DNA from: Planctomycetaceae bacterium
GTDB lineage: Bacteria > Planctomycetota > Planctomycetia > Pirellulales > Thermoguttaceae
Length of the DNA: 7,450 nt
Direction of reading: 5' to 3'
Assembly: GCA_003509805.1 (NCBI GenBank)
Contig: DOMV01000083.1
Span: forward strand, 1,550 to 8,999
Part shown: piece by piece, positions 1 to 7,078 of the stretch
Position numbering within the stretch: the first letter of the stretch is position 1
How the letters are laid out: every line of letters starts with the position of its first letter
Program-made: the position numbers and the translations under genes
Notes under the pieces: model-generated
Told to the model about the DNA's origin: nothing
Database searches by the model: none
Seen by the model: the letters and a program-made list of their open reading frames with translations, nothing else

Positions 1-2
1 TG

Positions 3-582
3 CGCTGCAAGGAAATCGTTTTCGCCGTCGGACCGGCCGGGACCGGGAAAACGTACATCGCCGTCGCCAGGGCGGTCGAGTTGTTCCGCCAGGAGCGGGT
101 CCGGAAAATCGTCCTCGTGCGCCCGGCCGTCGAAGCGGGAGAAAGTCTCGGATTTCTTCCCGGTGACCTCCAGGCGAAGGTCAACCCGTATCTGCGGCCG
201 CTCCTCGACGCGCTTGCCGAAATGATGGACGACAGACCTCCTCAAACGCTACGTGAGCGAGGACCGGATCGAAATCATTCCGCTCGCGTACATGCGGGGT
301 CGAACGCTCAACAACGCGCACATCATTCTCGACGAGGCACAGAACACGACCGTGGCGCAGATGAAAATGTTCCTGACCCGGATGGGGGCGAACTCGACGA
401 TCACGGTGTGCGGCGACACGACGCAGATCGACCTGCCGTCTTCCCGGCAAAGCGGTTTGATCGACGCCCTCGAACGCCTCCGGGGAATCGACGGCATCGC
501 GACCGTTCGACTGACCGGCGCGGACATCGTCCGACATCGGCTCGTCCAGCAAATCGTCGATTCTTACGAGACCCCCGATTGA
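3..582 (+). CDS. PhoH-family ATPase, 5'-truncated and interrupted by a one-base frameshift
   Basis: This is the C-terminal PhoH domain, a P-loop ATPase of the PhoH/YbeZ family linked to RNA metabolism and often found near ybeY. The first part reads in the frame starting at base 3. It has Walker A GPAGTGKT (30-53) and then the family blocks LVRPAVEAGESLGFLPGD and NPYLRPLLDAL. The frame is lost after EMMDD (about 219-233) and resumes one base later as DLLKRYVSEDRIEI (from 235). It then carries PLAYMRGRTLNNA, Walker B IILDEAQN (322-345) and GDTTQIDLP, and ends at TGA 580-582. One extra A at about 234 explains the break, because removing it gives a continuous family-like sequence. The cause could be a sequencing error or a real pseudogene. 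The upstream part of the gene lies outside the window. The next gene converges after 31 bp, so no ybeY follows directly. The family call is secure; whether the gene is intact is not. Confidence 0.88.
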
Positions 583-590
583 CGCGCACG

Positions 591-616
591 ACGCGGTTTA
601 GGGACAACGCGGTTTA
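591..616. repeat. 10-bp direct repeat between convergent phoH-like and ABC genes
   Basis: ACGCGGTTTA occurs at 591-600 and again at 607-616. The second copy contains the TAA stop of the ABC gene (614-616 on the - strand). The 31-bp convergent gap shows no hairpin with a T-tract in either direction, so no intrinsic terminator is visible here. The repeat may be chance. Confidence 0.4.
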
Positions 617-1558
617 CGCCGTGATGCCCTTCGTCAGCGTCAGGAACGCCGTTTCGAGATTGATCTCGTCTTCCTTGAAGGAACGTATCTTGAAACCGTT
701 TTCAATCAGCACCGTCGGCAAATCGCAGTAATCGTCGAGTCCTTTTTCTTTTTCCAGCGAAACCCGGATCGATTGCCGATCGTGTTGCGGGACGATTTCG
801 ACGGAGCGGACGCCCGGATGCCGTTCGATCAGTTTCGCGGCCCGCCCGGTTTCGTCGACGACCTCGATATGGAGCACGAGATGGTCGCGGACCTGCCGCA
901 TCACTTCGGCGACATCGGCGTTGACCAGCAGTTCGCCCCGCTCGATAATACCGACCTTGTTGCAGACATCGGCCAACTCGGGCAGGATATGCGAGGAAAC
1001 CATGATCGTTTTTCCCCGGGTTCCGAGCCGTTTGAGCAGTTCCCGCATTTCGATGCGTGCCCGGGGATCAAGGCCGCTGGCCGGTTCGTCGAGCAGCAAC
1101 ACCTGCGGATCATGCAATAATACGCGCGCCAACCCGAGCCGTTGGGTCATTCCGCGGGAAAGGCTGGTCGCCAACGCATCCCGTTTGTAGCCGAGATCGA
1201 CCAGTTCGAGCATGTCGTCGCAGACTTTTTTGCGGTGTTCGCCCCGGATACGGTAGGCCGCGGCAAAAAATTCGAGATACTCGATGACCTTCATATCGTC
1301 GTAGACGCCGAAAAAGTCCGGCATGAAACCGATGAGCCGCCGGATTTCCTTCGGGTGCGTGAAAACGGACAAATCGCACACATAAGCTTCGCCGTAGGTC
1401 GGCTGCAAAAGCGTTGCGATCATTTTCATGGTCGTCGTTTTCCCGGACCCGTTCGGGCCGATAAAACCGAACAGGTCTCCCGGAACCAGGTCGAGCGTCA
1501 GGTCTTTCACGGCATACAGTTTGCCGTACTGCTTCGTCAGTTCTTGCGTTTTAATCAT
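614..1558 (-). CDS. ABC transporter ATP-binding protein (ABC-2/CcmA-like exporter type)
   Basis: This is a cytoplasmic nucleotide-binding subunit of 314 residues that would drive an ABC-2-type membrane complex. Walker A is GPNGSGKT (34-41), the signature is LSRGM (133-137), Walker B is VLLLDE (153-158), the D-loop is SGLDP (161-165) and the H-loop histidine is 190 (SSHIL). All sit at normal spacing. The Q-loop reads MPDFFGVYDD (79-88), so Asp81 stands where most ABC ATPases have Gln. From memory this variant is common in planctomycete homologues. Residues beyond about 215 form the C-terminal extension usual for this exporter class. The ATG at 1558 precedes the conserved 'I.T..LTK.YG' opening directly, but no good Shine-Dalgarno sequence lies upstream. 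The gene follows the large membrane protein on the same strand (126-bp gap) and may be its partner. The substrate cannot be told from sequence, and no permease is in the window. Confidence 0.93.
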   Translation of the reverse strand: MIKTQELTKQYGKLYAVKDLTLDLVPGDLFGFIGPNGSGKTTTMKMIATLLQPTYGEAYVCDLSVFTHPKEIRRLIGFMPDFFGVYDDMKVIEYLEFFAAAYRIRGEHRKKVCDDMLELVDLGYKRDALATSLSRGMTQRLGLARVLLHDPQVLLLDEPASGLDPRARIEMRELLKRLGTRGKTIMVSSHILPELADVCNKVGIIERGELLVNADVAEVMRQVRDHLVLHIEVVDETGRAAKLIERHPGVRSVEIVPQHDRQSIRVSLEKEKGLDDYCDLPTVLIENGFKIRSFKEDEINLETAFLTLTKGITA

Positions 1559-1643
1559 TGCTACTGCTGAGGCGGAGATTTATCGGTCTTCAGGTTGAAA
1601 ATCGAACATGGGGGCAAACAGGCGGATCCAACGGAATAACCCG

Positions 1644-1662
1644 ACCGGCTTCGGTATCAAGG
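1644..1662 (+). repeat. Intergenic short repeat, copy 1 (CGGCTTCGG family)
   Basis: ACCGGCTTCGGTATCAAGG lies in the gap between the large membrane-protein gene and the ABC gene. It matches the - strand copy at 7060-7078 in 18 of 19 positions. The centre can fold as a four-base stem (ACCG/CGGT) around GCTT. Fourteen bases downstream the + strand reads GGCCGGT (1672-1678), which could pair with ACCGGC to give a longer-looped hairpin. Confidence 0.5.
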
Positions 1663-1684
1663 CTGTTCGTAAGGCCGGTATTCT

Positions 1685-4324
1685 TTATTCTCCCTTCTCG
1701 AACGGGTCCTCGATTTCCGGCCCCCTGATTCCCTCGACCTTGGTTTCAAGGGCCCCGCCGGATTCCGGTTCACTCGATTCCCGGCGTTTTTCCAGCGTGA
1801 TCGGCAAAACCATGCGAACGATTTGTTCCCTCCATCCGAGCGGGAGCGGCCGTCCGGCATCGAAAAGTTCGCTCGACGAACGCATCGGCCGACGATCGAC
1901 GTACGCTTTCGCGATCAGGATCACCCGGTCCGTTTTCAGGAGATTGCTCATCCCGAGCATGTGCTGGTATTCGTTCTGCAACCCGATCGCCTCGAATCCG
2001 CCGACGGCGTCGTAAAGCGTCAGGGTTCGTAAAATGTAAAGGGGATTTTTCGAATGCGTGCCGTACGAAGTGATGTTGCGCATTCCGCCCGTGCCGTCCG
2101 CCATTTTTTCATAAAGAATGTCCCGCATCTCGTATCGCGGATTTCCCGGCCCGACCCGGACCGTTGCCCGGGCTTCGATCCGCCCGACGTCGAGCGTCCA
2201 GCGGCCGAACGCCAAACGTACTTCTTGCAACGGCACATCCAACGGGTTGTGAAGTTCGCCGACGGGAATGCCCTGTTCCTCGCGAAAAGCCGCCTGCTGC
2301 GATAAACGATCCGTGAACCGGTTCGACGTGCCGGCAGTGTCATCCGGCGCGGCGCGGCTGTCCTTCATGGAAGTGCGACTGAAGGTTTGCATGAACAGGG
2401 ATTTCGTCGATCGAACGGCGACAGGCAACCCCCGCAGTCCCGGTGTGGAAATCGCCCCGCCCGTCACACCACGTGTCCTATCATGTGTCAAACCGTTTTC
2501 CGCGGCGGCGTCCCGTGCCCCGACGTCGATTCCATATCCCTCCTGCCATACTCCCGGGGCGTAGGCTTGCGGGGCCATCCCGCCGAGACCGCTGCCGGAG
2601 AGACCGTTCCAAGTGAGGAGATCGACCGTGCCCGATCCGTGAAAATCAGGGGAATCAGGAGAATCCGCACCAAAAGCCGAGAAGGAAGAACTCGGTCGAA
2701 CGGTGAGATCGTACCGCGCATCGGCGGGGCTGTAAAGGGAAAACCAACGGCTTTGACGTACATGACCCCCGGGAACGTCGATATCGAGCAGGTCGACCTG
2801 GTTGACCACCGCCGTATCGAGGCGGTTGCCGACACCGAGACCATAAGCGATCATGCCGAACAACGCGACCCAAAGCGGAAACGTCAACCAGGTCAACGCC
2901 GGCCGCCCGAGGAATTTGTGTACGAGCAGCCAGTCGAGCCCCCCGACGGCAACGACGTAACCCGCCATGACGATCAGGATCAGGGAAAACGAAACGGCGC
3001 GTGTCCCTTCAAACTGTTCGAGCGAGGAACGCAACTGGCCCGCAAGATCGCCGTAACCGTAATGCATCATGATGACGGGCCGATTCGAGCCGGGAATCGC
3101 CTGCTCGTTCTTCCACGCGAGTATCGTCGATAAAAGGAGATGGCGGTCCCGCCACGAAAGAAGCGGATCGGCCGCGAGATCGCCCCCGAAGTAGGTAAGG
3201 CGGCCGAAACCCTTTGCACAACGCATCGCGAGCGGCAAATCGCCGTCGTTCAAAAGAACCGACCCGTCCGCCTGCTTGCGGAAATACGGCGTTCGCAGGA
3301 AAGGCGTCTCCTCGCTCCCGCTCATGATCAACGGGCGCCGGCTCCCGGCGAAAAGCTGGAGGATTTCCCCTTGCCGGACATCCGTCATGTTTTCAAAGGT
3401 TCCGGGCAGGAACGCGGCGAAGGCCCGGTCTGCCTGAAGATAATGTTCGGCGTCTTTCCCGGCGACCAGGAAAACATGGCCGCCGTGCAACATCCACGTT
3501 TCCAGCGCGCGCATCGCGGGATGATTCGCGTCGTTGCGCCGATCCTCATCACGTCCACTCGCATCCCGCTTGTTCCCGGCGCGTCCCTTTTCGTCGGGAA
3601 AACCGTCTTTCCCGAACGGTTCGCGCGTCGTCAACACGACCATGTCGATCGCTTCGTACCCGAGGGAACGATCCGGCCAAACCGCGTCCGGGGCGAGTCC
3701 CGCCAGGACCGGTCGCCGGTTTTCAGACAAATGCAGTCCGGCAACGGCATCCTGCAAACCGATATTCTCATTGCCGACAACCAGGTAGATCGGCCGAGCC
3801 ATCGGCACCGGTTCCGTGAAACGAACGGACACCTCCGCCGACCGGCTCCGCGTGCCCGTCGGTACTCCGGCCGTCAGATACGGCGCCGGTACAGGACGTT
3901 TCGTTTTGCCGAAAGCGCCCTTGGGCGCGATGAGATGGGAATCGAGAATCGCGCCGGACACGTCGAGCAGTTTGATGCCCAGCGGAGCGGTCGCCCTCCC
4001 GGGTTTGATATAAAAAACATTGCGAACCGCCCCGCTTCCTTTGCGGCCCGGAAATTCGTAAACGGTCGGCACCCCGTCGCCGTCGACCGTCTCGATGCGA
4101 AAACGATGTTCGTGTCCGGCATTCCGGGTATCGACGGCAATCGGCGTCCAGCAGCCGTTTTTATAGAGTCCCGCGATTCCGACGTCGATTGCGACGATCG
4201 ACGCCGGGGCGGCGTTATCCGCCGTGTTATCCGCCGTGCCGCCCACAGTATCATCCGCCGTGAGAGGCGAAACGCACATCCCCCAAAACACGAACCAGAC
4301 GACCAGGCAAAACCGATTCATCAT
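1685..4324 (-). CDS. Large exported membrane protein with GATase-like domain, probable ABC-system accessory
   Basis: I recognise the type (large planctomycete membrane proteins next to ABC genes) but not a named family. The 879 residues begin with a signal peptide (about 1-23, hydrophobic LVVWFVFWGM, likely cut after LTA). A beta-rich segment follows. A Rossmann/glutamine-amidotransferase-like part comes next at about 223-289 (YEAIDMVVL ... ALETWMLHGGHVFLVAG), split by a highly charged insert at about 237-268. Two membrane helices lie at about 444-468 and 477-499. A long C-terminal part contains an Ig-like-looking stretch at 689-716 (ELHNPLDVPLQEVRLAFGRW). No catalytic Cys-His pair is evident in the GATase-like part, so it is probably non-enzymatic. 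The topology suggests domains outside the cytoplasm on both sides of a helical hairpin. I chose ATG 4324 because the signal peptide starts there; a TTG at 4336 would add four residues and ATG 4321 would remove one. By analogy with GldG-type proteins it may serve the ABC ATPase encoded downstream (inference). Confidence 0.8.
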   Translation of the reverse strand: MMNRFCLVVWFVFWGMCVSPLTADDTVGGTADNTADNAAPASIVAIDVGIAGLYKNGCWTPIAVDTRNAGHEHRFRIETVDGDGVPTVYEFPGRKGSGAVRNVFYIKPGRATAPLGIKLLDVSGAILDSHLIAPKGAFGKTKRPVPAPYLTAGVPTGTRSRSAEVSVRFTEPVPMARPIYLVVGNENIGLQDAVAGLHLSENRRPVLAGLAPDAVWPDRSLGYEAIDMVVLTTREPFGKDGFPDEKGRAGNKRDASGRDEDRRNDANHPAMRALETWMLHGGHVFLVAGKDAEHYLQADRAFAAFLPGTFENMTDVRQGEILQLFAGSRRPLIMSGSEETPFLRTPYFRKQADGSVLLNDGDLPLAMRCAKGFGRLTYFGGDLAADPLLSWRDRHLLLSTILAWKNEQAIPGSNRPVIMMHYGYGDLAGQLRSSLEQFEGTRAVSFSLILIVMAGYVVAVGGLDWLLVHKFLGRPALTWLTFPLWVALFGMIAYGLGVGNRLDTAVVNQVDLLDIDVPGGHVRQSRWFSLYSPADARYDLTVRPSSSFSAFGADSPDSPDFHGSGTVDLLTWNGLSGSGLGGMAPQAYAPGVWQEGYGIDVGARDAAAENGLTHDRTRGVTGGAISTPGLRGLPVAVRSTKSLFMQTFSRTSMKDSRAAPDDTAGTSNRFTDRLSQQAAFREEQGIPVGELHNPLDVPLQEVRLAFGRWTLDVGRIEARATVRVGPGNPRYEMRDILYEKMADGTGGMRNITSYGTHSKNPLYILRTLTLYDAVGGFEAIGLQNEYQHMLGMSNLLKTDRVILIAKAYVDRRPMRSSSELFDAGRPLPLGWREQIVRMVLPITLEKRRESSEPESGGALETKVEGIRGPEIEDPFEKGE
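4214..4237 (-). repeat. 12-bp tandem repeat, two copies, within coding sequence
   Basis: GTTATCCGCCGT (+ strand) is repeated exactly at 4214-4225 and 4226-4237. On the - strand it encodes TADN-TADN just after the signal peptide of the large membrane protein. A diverged third unit lies at 4249-4261 (coding TADDT). The length keeps the frame, and the product is a flexible linker next to the cleavage site, so copy number may vary between strains. Confidence 0.75.
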
Positions 4325-4369
4325 AGCGGAAATCAAATGGGCGAAACGTGAACGTGCATACCGGACACC

Positions 4370-4389
4370 ATTGGAATTTCCCGAAGCCG
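4370..4389 (-). repeat. Short repeat, copy 2 (CGGCTTCGG family)
   Basis: On the - strand this reads CGGCTTCGGGAAATTCCAAT and lies 46-65 bases upstream of the preferred start of the large membrane protein. It matches the + strand copy at 7187-7206 in 19 of 20 positions. Weaker similarity (roughly 11 of 16) continues past the end of the match, which suggests a longer diverged element. Confidence 0.5.
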
Positions 4390-4467
4390 ACGTTCATGGA
4401 GCTCCCTCCGAACAAACGCCGTCCGGAGGCGAACGAGCGGATCGACCGGAAAACGGGGCCGGCCTCG

Positions 4468-4496
4468 GTACAAAAAAAGCTCAGTACAAAAAAAGC
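4468..4496. repeat. 13-bp direct repeat with A7/T7 tracts downstream of the EF-G gene
   Basis: GTACAAAAAAAGC occurs at 4468-4480 and 4484-4496 (16-bp period). On the - strand this gives two successive GCTTTTTTTGTAC units. The first is the T-tract of the terminator-like hairpin, and the second forms a spare T-tract 16 bases further on. Confidence 0.75.
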
Positions 4497-4521
4497 CCGG
4501 TATAAACAAAGGTTGTCGGGC
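4488..4521 (-). terminator. Probable intrinsic terminator after the EF-G gene
   Basis: On the - strand, starting 13 bases after the EF-G stop codon, GCCCG (4521-4517) can pair with CGGGC (4499-4495). An inner ACAA/TTGT helix is possible, and seven T residues (4494-4488) follow directly. The five-pair GC stem is short, so termination may be partial. It separates the EF-G unit from the large membrane-protein/ABC unit. Confidence 0.6.
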
Positions 4522-4533
4522 ACGTACTTCAGT

Positions 4534-6606
4534 CTATTCCAACATAAAACTCCTGGTGACATCGGGAGGGGCCGGACCGTACGTAAGCGGAGTCATCGTG
4601 CTTGATGCCCGCCCCTGGCTCAGTCCAAGCATCGCCGAACTGTAACCGAAGAGCGTCGCGAGCGGCGCTTCGGCAACGACGATCGTAAGTCGGCTCCGCA
4701 CCTCGGTATGGGTCACAACAGCGCGGCGCTGCTGCAAGTCGTTGACGATATCGCCGACGTAGGCGTCGGGCGTGGAAACTTCCAGCCGCATGATCGGTTC
4801 GAGCAACAAGACGCCCGCCTCTTTCAGGCCCAGGCGAAACGCGTCGGCCGCCGCGATCCGCAGCGCGGTTTCAGAGGTTTCCGATTCGTTCGTCTGCGCG
4901 CCGACAATCGTCAGGCGGACGTTCATCAGCGGGAAACCGAGATTGCCGCCGCCCTGGCTTTCCTCGCGTATCGCTTCGAGGGCGGTCTGTTTGAACAGCC
5001 GGGCGAACGTCTCGTCACGATATTCACAGGCGATTTCGACCGCCTGCGCGGAACCGTCGAGCGGCTCCATCCGGATCGCCAGTTCCGCGAAGTGCCTGGT
5101 ACCGCCCAGATTACGATTGCAACGACCGGTCGTTTCGACCGCCCGTTGGACCGATTCGCGATAACTGACCCGGGGCTTGTGAATGCGGACATTGACCTTG
5201 TGGTCGCGCAGGAGCACGTTCTTGATGACATCAAGATGCAGTTCGCCCATGCCGGAAATGAGCACCTGGCCGGTTTCCTCGCTTTCGGTGACCCGGAACG
5301 TCGGATCCTGCCGTTTCAGCATTTCGAGGACGACCTTCAATTTTTTATATTCCTCGGCGTTTTCCGGTTCGATCGCCATCGAAATCACCGTTTCCGGGAA
5401 CGTGATCGATTCGAGGACGATCGGATGTTTGACATCGCACAGCGTGTCGCCGGAGACGCTGAAACGCAGCCCGATCACGCCGCAGATATCGCCCGCCGCG
5501 GCCGATTGGATCTGCTCACGACGGTCGGCCTGGATGCGCCAAATCTGCGGCACGTTTTCCTTTTTGCCTTCGCGGGGGTTGAGTACCCGGCTGTTTTGGG
5601 TCAATGTGCCACTGTAGATCCGGATGTAGTTCAAATCGCCGGTCCGTTCGGGGTGAATTTTGAAAATCAGGGCGCAAAACGGCTCGTTCGGGTCGGCGTG
5701 CCGCGACAATTCCGGGCAATCGGGCCGGGTCGGATCGATTCCCTCGACCGGCGGCATGTCGAGCGGAGACGGCAGGTAGTGACACACGGCGTCCATGAGC
5801 GGCTGGACACCGATACCGTCCAGGGAACTGCCGCAGAGAACGGGCACGACCATGTCGTAGATCGTCGCGTCGCGGAGCACCATGCGAATCATCTGTTCGG
5901 GAATCTCCTGGTCGGCAAGCAGCAATTCGATCAGGTCGTCGCAATAAAGCGAAAGGTCGTCGAGCAACTGCGACCGCCAGATTTTGGCCTCTTCAAGCAA
6001 TTCGGCGGGGATTTCCTCCGTAAGGACTTCCTGGCCGCCGCTTTCCTTGGAAAAGCTCAGCTTTTTCATCGCGATGAGATCGATGATTCCTTCGAACGCC
6101 CCCGCGATATGCGGCGGTCCGGCCCCGATGGGCAACATGACGACCACCGGATTCGCGCCGAGCCGCTTCTTGATCTGGTCGAGGCAGGCATAGAAATCGG
6201 CGCCCTCGCGGTCCATTTTATTGATAAACGCGATCCGGGGAACATGGTATTTGTCGGCCTGCCGCCAGACCGTTTCGCTCTGGGCCTCAACTCCTTCCCG
6301 GGCTGAGAAGACGACCACGCCGCCGTCGAGGACGCGGAGCGAACGCTCGACCTCGGCCGTGAAATCGACGTGCCCCGGCGTATCGATCAGGTTGAAGGTA
6401 CACTCCTTCCACTTGAACGAAACGCAGGCGGACTGGATCGTGATCCCGCGTTCCTGCTCCTCGGGATCGAAATCCGTAACCGTGGTTCCGGAATCGACCA
6501 TACCGACCCTGTGGACGAAATGGGAGTAAAAGAGCATCCGCTCCGTCGTCGTGGTTTTCCCGGCGTCAATATGGGCGATGATGCCGATATTACGTAAATC
6601 CTTCAT
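4534..6606 (-). CDS. Elongation factor G paralogue (spdEFG2/mtEFG2-like translational GTPase)
   Basis: This is a complete 690-residue EF-G family GTPase acting on the ribosome. The G domain holds AHIDAGKT (11-18), RGIT (53-56), DTPGH with catalytic His79 (75-79), NKMD (129-132) and CGSS (258-261). Domain II follows at about 305-400, domain III holds the ISGMGELHLDV block (450-460), and domains IV and V complete the protein. TTVTDFDPEEQERGITIQSA and TVWRQADK resemble mitochondrial EF-G2 and spdEFG2 more than the housekeeping factor. In mitochondria that branch acts with ribosome recycling factor in subunit splitting, so recycling is the inferred role, with translocation not excluded. At the tip of domain IV the usual H-D-V-D-S-S-E stretch reads N-E-S-E-T-S-E (573-579). 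ATG 6606 is supported by a conserved MKDLRNIGIIAHID start and an AGGA four bases upstream. It is not beside rpsL, rpsG or tuf, as classical fusA would be. Confidence 0.95.
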   Translation of the reverse strand: MKDLRNIGIIAHIDAGKTTTTERMLFYSHFVHRVGMVDSGTTVTDFDPEEQERGITIQSACVSFKWKECTFNLIDTPGHVDFTAEVERSLRVLDGGVVVFSAREGVEAQSETVWRQADKYHVPRIAFINKMDREGADFYACLDQIKKRLGANPVVVMLPIGAGPPHIAGAFEGIIDLIAMKKLSFSKESGGQEVLTEEIPAELLEEAKIWRSQLLDDLSLYCDDLIELLLADQEIPEQMIRMVLRDATIYDMVVPVLCGSSLDGIGVQPLMDAVCHYLPSPLDMPPVEGIDPTRPDCPELSRHADPNEPFCALIFKIHPERTGDLNYIRIYSGTLTQNSRVLNPREGKKENVPQIWRIQADRREQIQSAAAGDICGVIGLRFSVSGDTLCDVKHPIVLESITFPETVISMAIEPENAEEYKKLKVVLEMLKRQDPTFRVTESEETGQVLISGMGELHLDVIKNVLLRDHKVNVRIHKPRVSYRESVQRAVETTGRCNRNLGGTRHFAELAIRMEPLDGSAQAVEIACEYRDETFARLFKQTALEAIREESQGGGNLGFPLMNVRLTIVGAQTNESETSETALRIAAADAFRLGLKEAGVLLLEPIMRLEVSTPDAYVGDIVNDLQQRRAVVTHTEVRSRLTIVVAEAPLATLFGYSSAMLGLSQGRASSTMTPLTYGPAPPDVTRSFMLE

Positions 6607-6615
6607 TTTATCCTA
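6607..6615 (-). promoter_or_regulatory. Ribosome-binding site of the EF-G gene overlapping the upstream stop codon
   Basis: The - strand reads TAGGATAAA immediately before ATG 6606. TAG (6615-6613) is the stop of the small membrane-protein gene, and AGGA is a short Shine-Dalgarno match four bases from the start. This arrangement favours translational coupling of the two genes. Confidence 0.6.
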
Positions 6616-6993
6616 CCGATACTTATCCCGTTCCAAGCGTTTGATTTCCTCCCGCAACCGTCGGTTTTCTTCTTCGAGCGTGGAAGAACGTTTCGTTGCC
6701 GCTTTTCGCTTTATTTCATCCCGGGTGAAATATACCCCGGCCCACATGCTTGTCTTGCAATAGGCGTCGTGTTCCGTACCCTCCCGGTCCCGATAAAGCA
6801 CATGGTATATGGGGTTCCGGTCACCAAGCCAGCCGGGTCCGAACGGCGTCCATTCGATCCGGTGTACCGTTCCTCCGCTTTCGCCGACGTATTTACGAAT
6901 CCGCTCATGATTCAAGGAACCCGCGATCAGGCGGCAAACAGCCGCAAGACCGGTGAATAGCACGACAATAATGATTCCGATGTATTCGTCCAT
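6613..6993 (-). CDS. Small single-pass membrane protein with C-terminal coiled coil, function unknown
   Basis: I cannot name this family. From the preferred ATG (6993) the product has 126 residues. One N-terminal membrane helix lies at about 4-24 (IGIIIVVLFTGLAAV). A compact soluble part follows at 29-93 (WTPFGPGW, IYHVLYRDREG, CKTS, VYFTRDEI), which looks beta-rich and carries two cysteines-with-context typical of conserved planctomycete hypotheticals. A charged coiled coil at 104-123 (LEEENRRLREEIKRLERD) ends the protein. The stop codon is six bases from the EF-G start, so the two are co-transcribed and probably coupled. An in-frame ATG at 7047 would add 18 Arg-rich residues. I reject it because that stretch overlaps a terminator-like hairpin and the helix would normally lie close to the start. 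AAGG three bases before ATG 6993 is a weak ribosome site. Confidence 0.75.
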   Translation of the reverse strand: MDEYIGIIIVVLFTGLAAVCRLIAGSLNHERIRKYVGESGGTVHRIEWTPFGPGWLGDRNPIYHVLYRDREGTEHDAYCKTSMWAGVYFTRDEIKRKAATKRSSTLEEENRRLREEIKRLERDKYR

Positions 6994-7006
6994 GAGCCTT
7001 TTGGCC

Positions 7007-7033
7007 AAAAAACTCCGGGAACGGGGTTCCCGG
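7007..7033 (-). terminator. Terminator/attenuator-like hairpin in the leader of the small-membrane-protein/EF-G unit
   Basis: On the - strand CCGGGAAC (7033-7026) pairs perfectly with GTTCCCGG (7022-7015) around a CCC loop. AG and then six T residues (7012-7007) follow. The T-tract is only on the - strand side, so the signal is directional. It ends 13 bases before ATG 6993, so it must act either on readthrough from an upstream transcript or as an attenuator for the operon itself. No upstream - strand gene is visible in the window, which favours attenuation. TTTTGGCCAAAA, a 12-bp palindrome (6999-7010), overlaps the T-tract and the approach to the start codon. Confidence 0.6.
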
Positions 7034-7059
7034 CTCGTAACGCCCATTTTCAGAATCGC

Positions 7060-7078
7060 CCTTCATACCGAAGCCGGT
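7060..7078 (-). repeat. Intergenic short repeat, copy 3 (CGGCTTCGG family)
   Basis: The - strand reads ACCGGCTTCGGTATGAAGG, 18/19 identical to the + strand copy at 1644-1662. Both also have CCAACG a few bases upstream. It lies in the leader ahead of the attenuator-like hairpin. Confidence 0.5.

Noticed and set aside
235..731. Continuation of the first PhoH reading frame to a stop at 729-731
   Set aside because: Beyond about 234 this frame loses all PhoH similarity and runs antisense into the ABC gene. The PhoH sequence continues in the neighbouring frame.
3140..4351. Long + strand open frame (403 codons) antisense to the large membrane protein
   Set aside because: The arginine- and proline-rich product has no domain, and the opposite strand has a signal peptide, membrane helices and family-like blocks.
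4708..6306. Long + strand open frame (532 codons) antisense to the EF-G gene
   Set aside because: It lies wholly within a clearly conserved EF-G coding sequence, and its Asp/Arg/Phe/Val-rich product has no recognisable domain. Long antisense frames are common in GC-rich genes.
6994..7047. N-terminal extension of the small membrane protein from ATG 7047
   Set aside because: The extra 18 residues are Arg/Ser-rich and coincide with a perfect hairpin plus T-tract, which fits an untranslated leader better. Not fully excluded.
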